A stretch of 33,522 nucleotides of DNA, taken from contig NHJX01000008.1 in NCBI GenBank assembly GCA_002169105.1, positions 20,656-54,177 of the forward strand, read 5' to 3'. Source of the DNA: Gammaproteobacteria bacterium TMED226. GTDB lineage: Bacteria > Pseudomonadota > Gammaproteobacteria > Magnimaribacterales > D2472. Position 1 is the stretch's first letter. Each line of letters begins with the position of its first letter. Both the position numbers and the translations under genes were made by a program. Under the pieces are notes generated by a model that searched no databases, was not told where the DNA came from, and saw only the letters and a program-made list of their open reading frames with translations. This document shows, piece by piece, positions 16,414 to 25,336 of this stretch.

Positions 16414-17519
16414 ATATTAATAAAAATGATATCTTAGTTATATTGCCTCTAATAGCCTTATTGCTTTTAGGAATAATTATGGTTGCCTCTTCAAGCATTT
16501 ATATCGCAGATGATATGAAATCAAATCCTTTTCATTTTGCACAAAATCAAAGTCTTTTTATTGCAATTGGAATTATCGCAATGGTAGTTTTTTTATTATT
16601 ACCTTCAAACTTTCTTTATAGAGCTGATTGGATATTTATGTTGATGAGCGTTATTTTATTGATTGCTCTTTTTATTCCTGATGTTGGATCAACTGTTAAT
16701 AACAGTACTAGGTGGATTCGATTAGGGCCTATCAACATTCAACCATCAGAAATATGTAAATTTAGTATTATTTTATATATATCAGGATATTCAGTTAGAC
16801 GAACTTCAGAAATTGACTCTTTGAGGGGTTTTGTAAAACCCTTAATTTTATTATTCATAATTTCAATTCTAATTATGTTTCAGTCAGATCTTGGTTCTAC
16901 AGCTATTATCTGTATGTTAGTAGTTGGAATTCTTTTTTATGCAGGCATATCGTATCTTCAATTAGGGCTCTTAATTTCATTAATTGCTCTTTTGGGTTAT
17001 TTGGCAATTATAGGTTCCCCAGAGAGATTTTCTAGAATATTAGCTTTTAGTGACCCTTTTGCTCCTGAAATAGCTCGAGATGCAGGATGGCAATTATCAA
17101 ATTCCTTACTTGGTATTGGTCAAGGAGGGTGGTTTGGAGTTGGATTAGGAAACAGTTTTCAAAAAATTCATTTTTTACCAGAAGCTCATACTGATTTTAT
17201 TTTTGCAATATTGGTTGAAGAATTAGGTATTATAGGAGCATTATTTCTAATATCATTATTTGTAGTTTTATTGATAGGATTGATATATATTTCATTTGAT
17301 TCCTTCAAAAAGAAAAGATTTTTTCAAGGATATGTTGTTTTTGGAGTATTTCTTTTGATTGCAATTCAAGCATTCTTTAATATTGCTGTAAATATAGGAT
17401 TAGTTCCAACAAAAGGCTTAACTCTTCCCTTTATTAGCTATGGAGGAACTAGCATGATAATAATGCTTTCATTAATAGGTATTGTATTAAGAATTAATAA
17501 TGAAAATAAATTATTTTAG
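16410..17519 (+). CDS. ftsW: Septal peptidoglycan glycosyltransferase FtsW
   Basis: SEDS-family polymerase that extends septal glycan strands together with FtsI. The 369 residues have about ten transmembrane helices. Signatures include STRWIRLGPINIQPSEICK, the long periplasmic loop with GWQLSNSLLGIGQGG and GVGLGNSFQK, FLPEAHTDFIFA containing the catalytic Asp equivalent, VNIGLVPTKGLTLPFISYGG and the C-terminal MIIMLSLIGIVL. E. coli FtsW has an N-terminal cytoplasmic extension that is absent here. Starts inside the murD stop (ATGA) and is followed by murG after three bases. Confidence 0.96.
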   Translation: MNINKNDILVILPLIALLLLGIIMVASSSIYIADDMKSNPFHFAQNQSLFIAIGIIAMVVFLLLPSNFLYRADWIFMLMSVILLIALFIPDVGSTVNNSTRWIRLGPINIQPSEICKFSIILYISGYSVRRTSEIDSLRGFVKPLILLFIISILIMFQSDLGSTAIICMLVVGILFYAGISYLQLGLLISLIALLGYLAIIGSPERFSRILAFSDPFAPEIARDAGWQLSNSLLGIGQGGWFGVGLGNSFQKIHFLPEAHTDFIFAILVEELGIIGALFLISLFVVLLIGLIYISFDSFKKKRFFQGYVVFGVFLLIAIQAFFNIAVNIGLVPTKGLTLPFISYGGTSMIIMLSLIGIVLRINNENKLF

Positions 17520-17522
17520 ATT

Positions 17523-18581
17523 ATGAAATTTTTAATTGTAGCTGCAAAAACTGGTGGACATGTATTCCCCGCTTCAGCAATTGCTAAATCATTAGTTAAA
17601 AATAATTATGAAGTTGTTTTCATTGGTACAGGTACTGAAATTGAAAAAAGTGCATACGAAGAAATAGATTCAAAAATATATAATCTATCTATTGAGGGTT
17701 TCCGTGGTAGTAACTTGATAATCAAATTTAAAGTTATTTACCAAATTTTTGTTAACATTTTCAAAGTAATTAAAATTATTAAAGAAGATCAAATAGATGC
17801 AATGATTGGTTTTGGAGGCTTTATAACTGTTCCATCCGGGATCGCATGTTGGCTAACTAGAAAACCAATATTTTTACACGAACAAAATGCCGTATTAGGT
17901 TCTGCTAATAAATTATTATCAAAAATATCTAAGATTAATTTTATTGGATTTCCTATAAAGGGTTTAAAAAAAGCTGTGCTTTCTGGAAACCCGATAAGAG
18001 ACTTCTTTAATGATAGTCAAAAGAATTACATCGGGAAAGATAATGAGGAAATAAAAATCTACATAACTGGTGGTAGCCAAGGCGCAGAATATATCAACCA
18101 AACTGTCCCGTTAATTTTTAAAAATCTTCCATATGAGCTAAAAATTAGACATCAATGTGGCAAAGACAAGCTAGAAAAAGTTAAAGATTTATACAAGTCA
18201 AACGAGATCAATGCTGAGGTGAATGAATTTTATAAAAATCCCAATGAGCAAATTATTTGGTCTGATTTCGTAATATCAAGAGCTGGTGCTATTAGTTTAT
18301 CAGAGATAACCTCGCTGAAAAGGGGTGTTGTCATGATTCCACTTCCCACATCAATAGATAATCATCAGTTATGGAATGCCAAAAGCATTGAGGGAATTAG
18401 CATGGGTATTTTGCATGAACAAAAGGAGCACATAAATCATCTTCAAAAGAAGGTAGAAACTCTGATTAAAAATAAAGTCTTTATTAGTTGGAAGAATACT
18501 GAAAACTTAGATCACATAAATTCAGCAAAAATAATTATTGCAAATATAGAAGATTTTTTTGAGAACAATGAAATTATTTAA
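17523..18581 (+). CDS. murG: UDP-GlcNAc:lipid I N-acetylglucosaminyltransferase MurG
   Basis: Peripheral membrane GT-B glycosyltransferase that converts lipid I to lipid II. The 352 residues carry KTGGHVFPA (9-17), HEQNAVLG (119-126), GNPIR (155-159), GGSQGA (183-188) and SRAGAISLSEI near 254-264. The first glycine-rich loop, normally GGTGGH, reads AKTGGH, so two glycines are replaced while the Thr, both following glycines and the His are kept. Otherwise normal. Overlaps murC by 14 bases. Confidence 0.95.
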   Translation: MKFLIVAAKTGGHVFPASAIAKSLVKNNYEVVFIGTGTEIEKSAYEEIDSKIYNLSIEGFRGSNLIIKFKVIYQIFVNIFKVIKIIKEDQIDAMIGFGGFITVPSGIACWLTRKPIFLHEQNAVLGSANKLLSKISKINFIGFPIKGLKKAVLSGNPIRDFFNDSQKNYIGKDNEEIKIYITGGSQGAEYINQTVPLIFKNLPYELKIRHQCGKDKLEKVKDLYKSNEINAEVNEFYKNPNEQIIWSDFVISRAGAISLSEITSLKRGVVMIPLPTSIDNHQLWNAKSIEGISMGILHEQKEHINHLQKKVETLIKNKVFISWKNTENLDHINSAKIIIANIEDFFENNEII

Positions 18582-19962
18582 AAAAGTAAAAAGAATTCAC
18601 TTTGTAGGTATCGGTGGTGCTGGAATGATTGGCATTGCAAGAGTGCTATTAAAAAAGGGTTATAAAATATCTGGCTCTGATATTATAGATTCTGATGATT
18701 TAAAGAAGCTAAGGGAGGATGGCGCCAAAGTTTCTATAGGACATTTAAAAGAAAATATTAAAGGTTCAAATTTAGTAGTAGTTTCATCAGCAATTGATAA
18801 GAGTAATCCAGAAATCATTAAAGCAAAAAAAGATTCGATAACGATTATTCCAAGAGCAGAAATGCTTGGAAGCATTATGATTGGCTATGAAAGTATTGCT
18901 GTTGCTGGAAGTCATGGTAAGACAACTACCACTAGCATGATTGCAAAAATTTTGAGTGTTGCAAATTTGAGTCCAACATATGTTGTTGGAGGAAAGGTTC
19001 TAAGTACTGATGAAAATTCTGATCTTGGCGAGGGTAAGTATCTTGTTGCAGAGGCTGATGAAAGTGATGGAACATTTACTCATCTTCAACCCGATGTAGC
19101 TGTTTTAACAAACATAGATGACGATCATTTAGTTCATTACAATAATATATTTGATAATCTTCTAGACTCATTTGTTTCGTTTTCTGAAAATGTTCCATTT
19201 TATGGCTATCTTTTAATTAATAGCGACGATAAGAATATAAAAAAGATTTCAAAAAGAATATCCAGAACACAAATAAGTTTTGGTGAATCAAAAAAAGCTA
19301 ATTATCAAATAATTAATATTGAACCTGTAAATGGTAGACAAAATTTTGAGATTTTTGATAAAAAGAATAATAAAAATCACAAGTTTAAATTAAATTTACC
19401 AGGTAGGCATAATGTTTTTAATGCAGCTGCTTCTATCGGTGTTGCCATGGAGGAAGGAATTCCAATTAGCGCTATAAAAAAAGGTATTTCAGAATTTTCA
19501 GGTGTAAGCAGAAGATATGAGAAGCATAATATAAAGATTAACCAAAAAAAAATTGTTCTAATAGATGATTATGGCCATCATCCTCTTGAAATAGATTCAA
19601 ATATTAATGCTTATAGAGAGGAATTCCCTAATAAAAAAGTTTGCATGATATTTCAACCTCATAGATTTTCTAGAACTGCACAACTCTTTGATGACTTTAT
19701 AAGAGTACTCAATAAAACAGACTCATTAATATTATTAGACATATATTCAGCCAGTGAAAAGCCTATTAGAGGAATTCATTCAAGAACAATTGCAGAATCA
19801 ATAAAACAAATGGGCCATAAAGATGTGACATATCTTAAAAGTCATGATGATGTGATAGATTTAATTATGAACAAGATAGATTCTTTTGACATTGTAGTCA
19901 CTCAAGGCGCTGGCAGTATTTCAAAAGTTTGTGAATCGATAAAAGATAAATGGGCAAAATAA
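18568..19962 (+). CDS. murC: UDP-N-acetylmuramate:L-alanine ligase MurC
   Basis: First of the Mur ligases: adds L-Ala to UDP-MurNAc. The 464 residues begin with IHFVGIGGAGMIGIA (10-24), then the P-loop GSHGKTT (114-120), EADESDGTF, NIDDDHLVHY, GRHNVFNAAASIG, FSGVSRRYE, DDYGHHPLEI, FQPHRFSRT and VTQGAGSIS, which identify MurC. The ATG at 18568 is chosen over the in-frame TTG at 18561-3 because MKLFKKVKRIHFVG matches the family start. murB, often next to murC, is not in this window. Overlaps murG by 14 bases and ddl by 13. Confidence 0.96.
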   Translation: MKLFKKVKRIHFVGIGGAGMIGIARVLLKKGYKISGSDIIDSDDLKKLREDGAKVSIGHLKENIKGSNLVVVSSAIDKSNPEIIKAKKDSITIIPRAEMLGSIMIGYESIAVAGSHGKTTTTSMIAKILSVANLSPTYVVGGKVLSTDENSDLGEGKYLVAEADESDGTFTHLQPDVAVLTNIDDDHLVHYNNIFDNLLDSFVSFSENVPFYGYLLINSDDKNIKKISKRISRTQISFGESKKANYQIINIEPVNGRQNFEIFDKKNNKNHKFKLNLPGRHNVFNAAASIGVAMEEGIPISAIKKGISEFSGVSRRYEKHNIKINQKKIVLIDDYGHHPLEIDSNINAYREEFPNKKVCMIFQPHRFSRTAQLFDDFIRVLNKTDSLILLDIYSASEKPIRGIHSRTIAESIKQMGHKDVTYLKSHDDVIDLIMNKIDSFDIVVTQGAGSISKVCESIKDKWAK

Positions 19963-20873
19963 ATAAAATAGCAGTCCTTTATGGAGGCTCATCCTCAGAA
20001 AGAGAAATATCATTGCAAAGTGGTATGGGCGTACATAGAGCAATATGTGATCTTGGATATGAATCAGATTTAATAGATTTTAAGAATCTAAGCAATTTAT
20101 ATGAACTAAAAGTTTATGATTTTGTATTTATCGCACTTCATGGTTTTGAGGGTGAAGGTGGAAAACTTCAAAAAGATTTGGATGATTTAAATATTTTATA
20201 TTCTGGATCAAACTCAAAGGCATGCAGAAATACTTGGAATAAACGATTAACAAAAGAAATATTAAAAAAAAATAACATTAGAACGCCAGTTTGGCTTGAA
20301 GTTAAATTCGACAAAACAATTGTTGATCATGGGCTTCGTGCATCACCTTATGACAGGTTCAGACCTTTTGAATATTTATTTCTAAAACCACAAGAAGATG
20401 GCTCAAGCGTAGATATTTTTAAAATTAGTGATGAAGAAAGCTTAAGAGCTGCATATAAAAAATGCACAAATCCTAACAGAGGTTTTTTGTTTGAAGAATA
20501 TATTCATGGAAGAGAGATCACAGTAACTATAATTGACAAAGAATGTTTCCCGCCTATAGAAATAATCACAAAAAACGAGTTTTATGATTATGATGCAAAA
20601 TATATCTCAGACGACACTTTGCACGTTGAGGCAAAATTAACTCAAAATGAATTAGATGAGATTAAATTAATAGCTATAAATGCGTTTGAAGCATTAGATT
20701 GTAAAGCATGGGCAAGAGTTGATTTAATTCAAGATAAAAAAGGTAATTTTTATGTAATAGAAATTAATACAGTTCCTGGAATGACAAGCCATAGCAATGT
20801 TCCTAAGTCAGGAAGTTTATTAGGCTTTTCTTATAATGAGGTTGTGGAAAAAATTATCGATGCGTCTTTATAA
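19950..20873 (+). CDS. ddl: D-alanine:D-alanine ligase
   Basis: ATP-grasp enzyme making D-Ala-D-Ala for MurF; the D-Ala comes from Alr, encoded at 25333. The 307 residues show VLYGGSSSEREISLQSG (9-25), HGFEGEGGKLQ (about 64-74, where HGRGGEDG is usual), LFLKPQEDGSSVDIFK, a central FLFEEYIHGREITV, YDYDAKYISD, and the C-terminal IEINTVPGMTSHSNVP with metal ligands. Position between murC and ftsQ fits DdlB-type genes. Overlaps ftsQ by 14 bases. Confidence 0.95.
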   Translation: MGKINKIAVLYGGSSSEREISLQSGMGVHRAICDLGYESDLIDFKNLSNLYELKVYDFVFIALHGFEGEGGKLQKDLDDLNILYSGSNSKACRNTWNKRLTKEILKKNNIRTPVWLEVKFDKTIVDHGLRASPYDRFRPFEYLFLKPQEDGSSVDIFKISDEESLRAAYKKCTNPNRGFLFEEYIHGREITVTIIDKECFPPIEIITKNEFYDYDAKYISDDTLHVEAKLTQNELDEIKLIAINAFEALDCKAWARVDLIQDKKGNFYVIEINTVPGMTSHSNVPKSGSLLGFSYNEVVEKIIDASL

Positions 20874-21486
20874 AAAAATATTTCTAGTAATATCATTAGT
20901 AATTCCTGTAAACCTAGCTGCAGAATATGAAATAAGTATAAATTATGAATCTGGATTTGAATTTACATCTCAAAAGCTACTGTTTGAGAGTCTTCAAAAA
21001 GAATCTTCTAGACAAGGTATCGAGAATTTGATTCAAAACCAAGACTGGATAAAAGATTATTCTATAACTTTTAGACCATTCAAGAAAAAGATATTCATTA
21101 GTATAAAGAATAGAGAGCCTATTTTTATTCTTAATGATGAATACTATTATGATAAAGATTTAATTAGATTTGGTTTTGACAAATCTAAAAAAAAGCTAAT
21201 TATGGTTCATGGAGATATAGATGATCTCAATGATATCCTTCTTTTAATAAATAATATGGAATTAAATAAATCAATAAAATTTAAAGTTGTAAGCATAAAT
21301 TATAGCTACGTAAATGGATGGGATGTGCAAACTGATTCAACCTTAATAAGATTTGGAAAAAATATTTCAGATAATAGACTTAAAAATTTTCATGATACTG
21401 TAAATTATTTATACGAGAATAGAAAAATACCTAGTATTATAGATATGAGATATAAAGATGGAGCTGCTCTAAGTTATGGCAAATAG
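20860..21486 (+). CDS. ftsQ: Cell division protein FtsQ (short form)
   Basis: FtsQ links the early and late divisome through FtsL and FtsB. Sequence conservation is low, but DWIKDYSITFRPFKKKIFISI (POTRA end), a REP motif (93-95 region), NGWDVQ, LIRFGKN, RLKNFHDTVNYLYE, and a final IIDMRYKDGAALSY match FtsQ, as does the position before ftsA. At 208 residues it is much shorter than E. coli FtsQ (276). The cytoplasmic tail is only about six residues, and the hydrophobic stretch (7-19) is short and followed by NLAAE, so it looks more like a signal peptide than a normal anchor. A start at the in-frame ATG 20836 would add eight residues. Overlaps ftsA by 11 bases. Confidence 0.85.
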   Translation: MRLYKKIFLVISLVIPVNLAAEYEISINYESGFEFTSQKLLFESLQKESSRQGIENLIQNQDWIKDYSITFRPFKKKIFISIKNREPIFILNDEYYYDKDLIRFGFDKSKKKLIMVHGDIDDLNDILLLINNMELNKSIKFKVVSINYSYVNGWDVQTDSTLIRFGKNISDNRLKNFHDTVNYLYENRKIPSIIDMRYKDGAALSYGK

Positions 21487-22702
21487 TATAAAAAATTCTA
21501 GCATGATTGTAGGTTTAGATATTGGTACTTCAAAAGTCGTTTGTATTGTTGGTAAATATAATGATGAAAAGAAATTAGAGATTATTGCCTTGGGCTCATA
21601 TCCATCAAGCGGGTTAAAAAAGGGCGTTGTTGTAAATATAGATGCAACGACAGATGCAATAGATAAGGCAGTTGAACAAGCCCAATCTATGATTGAAGAA
21701 AAAATTAAATCTGTATATGTTGGTATTGCTGGTAAACATGTCAAAAGTTTAAACTCTCATGGAGCTGAAGCAATAAAAGATAATGAAGTCTCATCATATG
21801 ATTTAGATAGGGTAATCGAATCTGCACAAGCGGTAGCAATACCATCTGATCAAAACTTATTACATGTTATACCTCAATCATTTATTATAGACGGACAAGA
21901 AGTTAGCTTGGATCCTCTTGGCATGTCTGGCACTAGATTGGAGACAAAAGTTCATCTTGTGACATGCGCAAATAGCGCTGTCAAAAATATTGAAAAGTGT
22001 ATAAAAAATTGTGGACTAAATGTTAATGGTTTTGTTTTAGAGCAATTTGCAAGTTCGCATTCTATATTATCTGATGATGAAAAAGAGTTAGGAGTTTGTT
22101 TGGTTGATATCGGTGGTGGCACCACCGATATTGCAATATTTAATTCTGGTTCAATAGTACATACTGGAGTTATTCCTATTGCAGGTGATAATGTTACGAA
22201 AGATATAGCAGAGGCGCTAAGAACTCCAACACCTCAAGCTGAGGACATAAAACAAAAATTTGGTTGCGCAGTAACTGAATTTACAAGAGATGAAGAAAAA
22301 TTTGAAGTTCTTGCTGTTGGTGGCAGATCTCCAAGAGATTGTTCTAGAAGTGCCTTGGCAGACATCATTCAGCAACGTTATTCTGAACTTTTTGATTTGA
22401 TAAAAACTGAAATTTCAAGAAATGGATTTAAAGAACACATATCAGCTGGAATTGTTCTTACTGGGGGTACTTCAAAAATGGAAGGCGTAGTTGAGTTAGC
22501 TGAATCCATATTTCAAACTTCTGTTAGATTGGGTATACCCACAAATTTTAAGGGTATGGAAACAATACTTCAAAACCCTATATATGCTACTTCAATTGGC
22601 CTAATTGAACATGGCTATAAACAAATTAACCATGAACTTTTGTCTGAGCAGAATAAAGGATTTTTCTCTAGGCTAATGAGCATAATAAAAAGCGAGTATT
22701 GA
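21476..22702 (+). CDS. ftsA: Cell division protein FtsA
   Basis: Actin-like ATPase that tethers FtsZ filaments to the membrane and recruits later division proteins. The 408 residues contain the phosphate-1 motif GLDIGTSKVVCIVG (13-26), YVGIAGKHVKSLNSHG, the second phosphate motif VDIGGGTTDIAIF (about 211-223), the adenosine motif GIVLTGGTSKMEG (about 324-336), and a C-terminal amphipathic helix (GFFSRLMSIIKSEY) for membrane binding. It ends the dcw cluster: the usual followers ftsZ and lpxC are absent, and a 78-base gap leads to rpsF. Confidence 0.97.
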   Translation: MANSIKNSSMIVGLDIGTSKVVCIVGKYNDEKKLEIIALGSYPSSGLKKGVVVNIDATTDAIDKAVEQAQSMIEEKIKSVYVGIAGKHVKSLNSHGAEAIKDNEVSSYDLDRVIESAQAVAIPSDQNLLHVIPQSFIIDGQEVSLDPLGMSGTRLETKVHLVTCANSAVKNIEKCIKNCGLNVNGFVLEQFASSHSILSDDEKELGVCLVDIGGGTTDIAIFNSGSIVHTGVIPIAGDNVTKDIAEALRTPTPQAEDIKQKFGCAVTEFTRDEEKFEVLAVGGRSPRDCSRSALADIIQQRYSELFDLIKTEISRNGFKEHISAGIVLTGGTSKMEGVVELAESIFQTSVRLGIPTNFKGMETILQNPIYATSIGLIEHGYKQINHELLSEQNKGFFSRLMSIIKSEY

Positions 22703-22747
22703 TAAAAAAAATTAATTCAATTAGAATGCTTTTTCCTTGGTTTTTAC

Positions 22748-22753
22748 TATAGT
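22748..22753 (+). promoter_or_regulatory. Putative -10 element of the rpsF operon
   Basis: TATAGT in the gap between ftsA and rpsF, 28 bases before the ATG; a -35 is not clear. A Shine-Dalgarno AAGGG (22771-22775) follows. The gap is the only break of more than 20 bases between 7631 and 23930, so a promoter here is plausible. Confidence 0.35.
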
Positions 22754-22780
22754 TAAAAATCTATAACCATAAGGGAAAAT

Positions 22781-23293
22781 ATGAAAAAATACGAAGCAGT
22801 AGTAATCCTTAACCCAAACCTTTCTTCAAAGGCTGATGATTTTATAAAAGATTTTGAAAAATTACTTATTGCTAATTCTTTCCGCGTTTTAAAATGCGAA
22901 GATGTTGGTAGAAGACAGTTATCATATTCAATAAATAATCACAATAAAGGGCATTATTTATTATTTGATATTGAGGGTGAAGCTCCTAAGTTAATAGAGA
23001 TTGAAAATAAGATCAAATACAATGAATCAATCATTAGACATCTCTTCCTATCCGTAAAAAATCATTCAGGACAAGATTCTCAGTTGCTTATAGATTCTAA
23101 AAATAAGAAACATGATTCAGAAGAGGTTACAACTAAAGAAGATAAGAAAAAAGTAAAAAGAGTTAAGCCTAAAGAAGACGGTGATAACGAAGATGAAAAG
23201 AAGAATGATAAAAAAGAAAAAGCAGATATTAAAGATAATGAACCATCATCAGCAGAAGCAAACATTGAAGACAAGGATGTAAAAGATGAATAA
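22781..23293 (+). CDS. rpsF: 30S ribosomal protein S6 (bS6) with long charged C-terminal tail
   Basis: bS6 binds the platform of the small subunit as a pair with S18. The globular part is normal: [13 protein letters not shown] at the start, [25 protein letters not shown] (40-64), ESIIRHLFL (82-90). From about residue 95 to 170 there is a 75-residue tail made almost wholly of Lys, Glu, Asp, Ser and Asn with no hydrophobic core, about twice the tail of E. coli S6. It ends in KDVKDE. In E. coli the S6 C-terminus is glutamylated by RimK; whether that occurs here is unknown. It overlaps rpsR by eight bases. Confidence 0.95.
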   Translation: MKKYEAVVILNPNLSSKADDFIKDFEKLLIANSFRVLKCEDVGRRQLSYSINNHNKGHYLLFDIEGEAPKLIEIENKIKYNESIIRHLFLSVKNHSGQDSQLLIDSKNKKHDSEEVTTKEDKKKVKRVKPKEDGDNEDEKKNDKKEKADIKDNEPSSAEANIEDKDVKDE

Positions 23294-23480
23294 ATATGAA
23301 TTACCAGAAAAGTTTGACTATAAAGACATCAATATCTTAAAACAGTTCATAACAGAAACTGGAAAGATTATTCCAGCAAGGGTTACAGGAATATCAGCAT
23401 CTAATCAAAGAAAATTAACAAGATACATTAAGGTGGCTAGATTTTTAGCACTAATACCTTATACGGATATGCATAAATAA
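23286..23480 (+). CDS. rpsR: 30S ribosomal protein S18 (bS18), N-terminally short
   Basis: bS18 pairs with S6 on the platform. The 64 residues match E. coli S18 from its residue 20 or so onward: [28 protein letters not shown], then [21 protein letters not shown]. The basic N-terminal arm found in E. coli (RYFRRRKFCRF) is missing, leaving only [10 protein letters not shown]. The frame has a TAA stop two codons before the ATG (23280-23282), so no longer form can be encoded here. Confidence 0.95.
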   Translation: MNKYELPEKFDYKDINILKQFITETGKIIPARVTGISASNQRKLTRYIKVARFLALIPYTDMHK

Positions 23481-23483
23481 ATT

Positions 23484-23930
23484 ATGAAGATTATATTACT
23501 TGATAAGATTCAAAGGCTTGGAGAAATTGGAGACATAGTTGATGTCAATTCAGGATATGCTAGGAATTTTTTAATTCCCCAAAAAAAAGCCGCTTTTGCT
23601 AGTGAAAAAAATATTGCCGAGGTTGAATCGAAAAAAGATGAACTAGCAGCAATGTCTGAAGATGCGCTTACAAAAGCACAAGCTAGGGCAAATGAGTTAG
23701 AAGGTTCTGAATGTGAAATCTTGGTTCCAGTAACTGAAGAAGGTGCTCTATATGGATCTGTTGGTACAAGAGAAATTTCTGAAGCTTTTATCAACAATCA
23801 AATTCAAATAGATAAAAGTGAAGTTCAGCTTCCCGAAGGCCCTCTAAAAGAAACAGGTGAACATAATATTGTTATTGGTGTTCATCCAGAAGTAAGTGTT
23901 GAAGTTTTAGTAAAAGTATCACCAGAGTAG
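23484..23930 (+). CDS. rplI: 50S ribosomal protein L9 (bL9)
   Basis: bL9 is the elongated large-subunit protein near the L1 stalk. The 148 residues (E. coli 149) start with the N-terminal domain MKIILLDKIQRLGEIGDIVDVNSGYARNFLIP, very close to the family consensus, followed by a long connecting helix (about 45-75) and the C-terminal domain (LYGSVGTREISEAF, GEHNIVIGVHPEVSVEV). Three bases separate it from rpsR. Confidence 0.97.
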   Translation: MKIILLDKIQRLGEIGDIVDVNSGYARNFLIPQKKAAFASEKNIAEVESKKDELAAMSEDALTKAQARANELEGSECEILVPVTEEGALYGSVGTREISEAFINNQIQIDKSEVQLPEGPLKETGEHNIVIGVHPEVSVEVLVKVSPE

Positions 23931-23943
23931 TTGTATATTTTGA

Positions 23944-23965
23944 AATATGATGTAAAAATCATATT
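23944..23965 (+). repeat. Perfect 8-bp inverted repeat just before dnaB
   Basis: AATATGAT and ATCATATT are separated by six bases (GTAAAA) in the 38-base gap between rplI and dnaB, ending three bases before the dnaB ATG. An RNA hairpin here would cover the place where a Shine-Dalgarno would be. It lacks the GC stem and U-tract of an intrinsic terminator. Role unknown; it may be chance in AT-rich DNA. Confidence 0.35.
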
Positions 23966-23968
23966 CCA

Positions 23969-25336
23969 ATGTCAGATATGCAAGTCAATCATAACGAGCA
24001 AACCAGAGAAGCAGAAAGAGCTGTTCTTGGAGGGCTGATGCTTGAAACTCATAGATTTGATACAGTAATTCAAGTAATAAAAGAAAAAGACTTTGATGGT
24101 AAAGATCATCAGATAATTTTTCAATCAATGGCTGAGCTTATTGAAGAAAATAAACCCCTTGATCCTATAACTGTATCTGAGAAATTAGATAATAAGAATT
24201 CTCTTAATAAAATTGGGGGGAAAGATTACTTAGTTGAATTAGCAACATCGACACCATCAGCAGCTAATTTAGATGCATATGCAGAGATCATTAGACAAAG
24301 ATCAATCACAAGAAAGCTAATGAAAGCTAATTTTGAAATATCTGAATTAATATCAAACCCTCAGGGACAAGAGGGTGCTTCATTATTAGATAAAGCTGAA
24401 AGCATGATCTTTGCACTTAATGATGAAACAAGTCAGAATGATCAAGGCCCTAAATCTATGAAAGATAATGTTAGAGATGCTCTTGATCAAATTCACGAGC
24501 TCTCCAACAGATCAGGTGGGCTAATAGGAGAATCAACGGGCTTCAAAGACCTAGATAATAAATTATTAGGAATTCAAAAAGGAGACCTTATTGTTGTTGC
24601 CGGAAGACCTAGTATGGGGAAAACATCTCTTGCAATGAATATTGCAGAGAATGTGCTCTTAAATGATGAGTCGGATGGTGCAGTCCTTATCTTCAGTCTT
24701 GAGATGCCTAGAACAGCTTTAACAACAAGACTTTTATCAAGCATGACTAAAATAAATCAACAGAATGTTAGATCTGGAATGTTAAAAGATGATGAGATGA
24801 AAGCTATATTTCAACAAAGTGAAAAATTAAAAAATATGCCTTTATGGATTGATGATAGTTCCTTATTAACCCCTATGGAATTAAGAGCAAAGGCTAGAAG
24901 ACTTGCGAGAACTGAAAATGGATTATCTTTAATAGTAGTAGATTACTTACAATTAATGCAACTTCCTATGTCTGCAGAAAACAGAGTTAATCAAATTTCT
25001 GAAATCTCAAGATCTCTAAAATCCCTGGCAAAAGAACTTAATGTTCCTGTAATAGCTCTATCTCAATTAAATAGAGCTGTTGAAAAAAGAGATAATAAGA
25101 GGCCCATAATGGCTGATTTAAGAGACTCAGGTGCAATTGAGCAAGATGCAGATGTAATATTATTTATATATAGAGACGAGGTCTATCATGAAGACTCTAA
25201 TGATGGTAATAAGGCTGAAATAATTATTGGCAAACAAAGAAATGGGCCTATAGGAAAAGTAAATCTAACATTCTTAAAAGAGTTCACTAGGTTTGAAAAT
25301 TTTTCGAATGATGGATATTACGATCATTCTGAATGA
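23969..25336 (+). CDS. dnaB: Replicative DNA helicase DnaB
   Basis: Hexameric 5'-3' helicase of the replication fork. The 455 residues have the N-terminal helical domain (AERAVLGGLML, 15-25; LDPITVSEKL, 64-73), a linker, and the RecA-like C-terminal domain with Walker A GRPSMGKTS (212-220), a FSLEMPR block, Walker B LIVVDYLQLMQ, SRSLKSLAKELNVPVIALSQLNR, and RDSGAIEQDADVILFIYRDE. The order rpsF-rpsR-rplI-dnaB-alr is conserved in Pseudomonas. No intein. The stop overlaps alr by four bases. Confidence 0.97.
   Translation: MSDMQVNHNEQTREAERAVLGGLMLETHRFDTVIQVIKEKDFDGKDHQIIFQSMAELIEENKPLDPITVSEKLDNKNSLNKIGGKDYLVELATSTPSAANLDAYAEIIRQRSITRKLMKANFEISELISNPQGQEGASLLDKAESMIFALNDETSQNDQGPKSMKDNVRDALDQIHELSNRSGGLIGESTGFKDLDNKLLGIQKGDLIVVAGRPSMGKTSLAMNIAENVLLNDESDGAVLIFSLEMPRTALTTRLLSSMTKINQQNVRSGMLKDDEMKAIFQQSEKLKNMPLWIDDSSLLTPMELRAKARRLARTENGLSLIVVDYLQLMQLPMSAENRVNQISEISRSLKSLAKELNVPVIALSQLNRAVEKRDNKRPIMADLRDSGAIEQDADVILFIYRDEVYHEDSNDGNKAEIIIGKQRNGPIGKVNLTFLKEFTRFENFSNDGYYDHSE

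Noticed and set aside
22703-22780. S6:S18-binding leader RNA upstream of rpsF
   Set aside because: Searched by eye for the conserved CCG-bearing hairpin of this autoregulatory leader; none seen, and the likely transcribed leader is only about 20 bases.
23080-23274. Minus-strand ORF, Ser/Phe-rich, opposite the S6 tail
   Set aside because: Its composition is the mirror of the Lys/Glu-rich S6 tail; no start signal or known domain.
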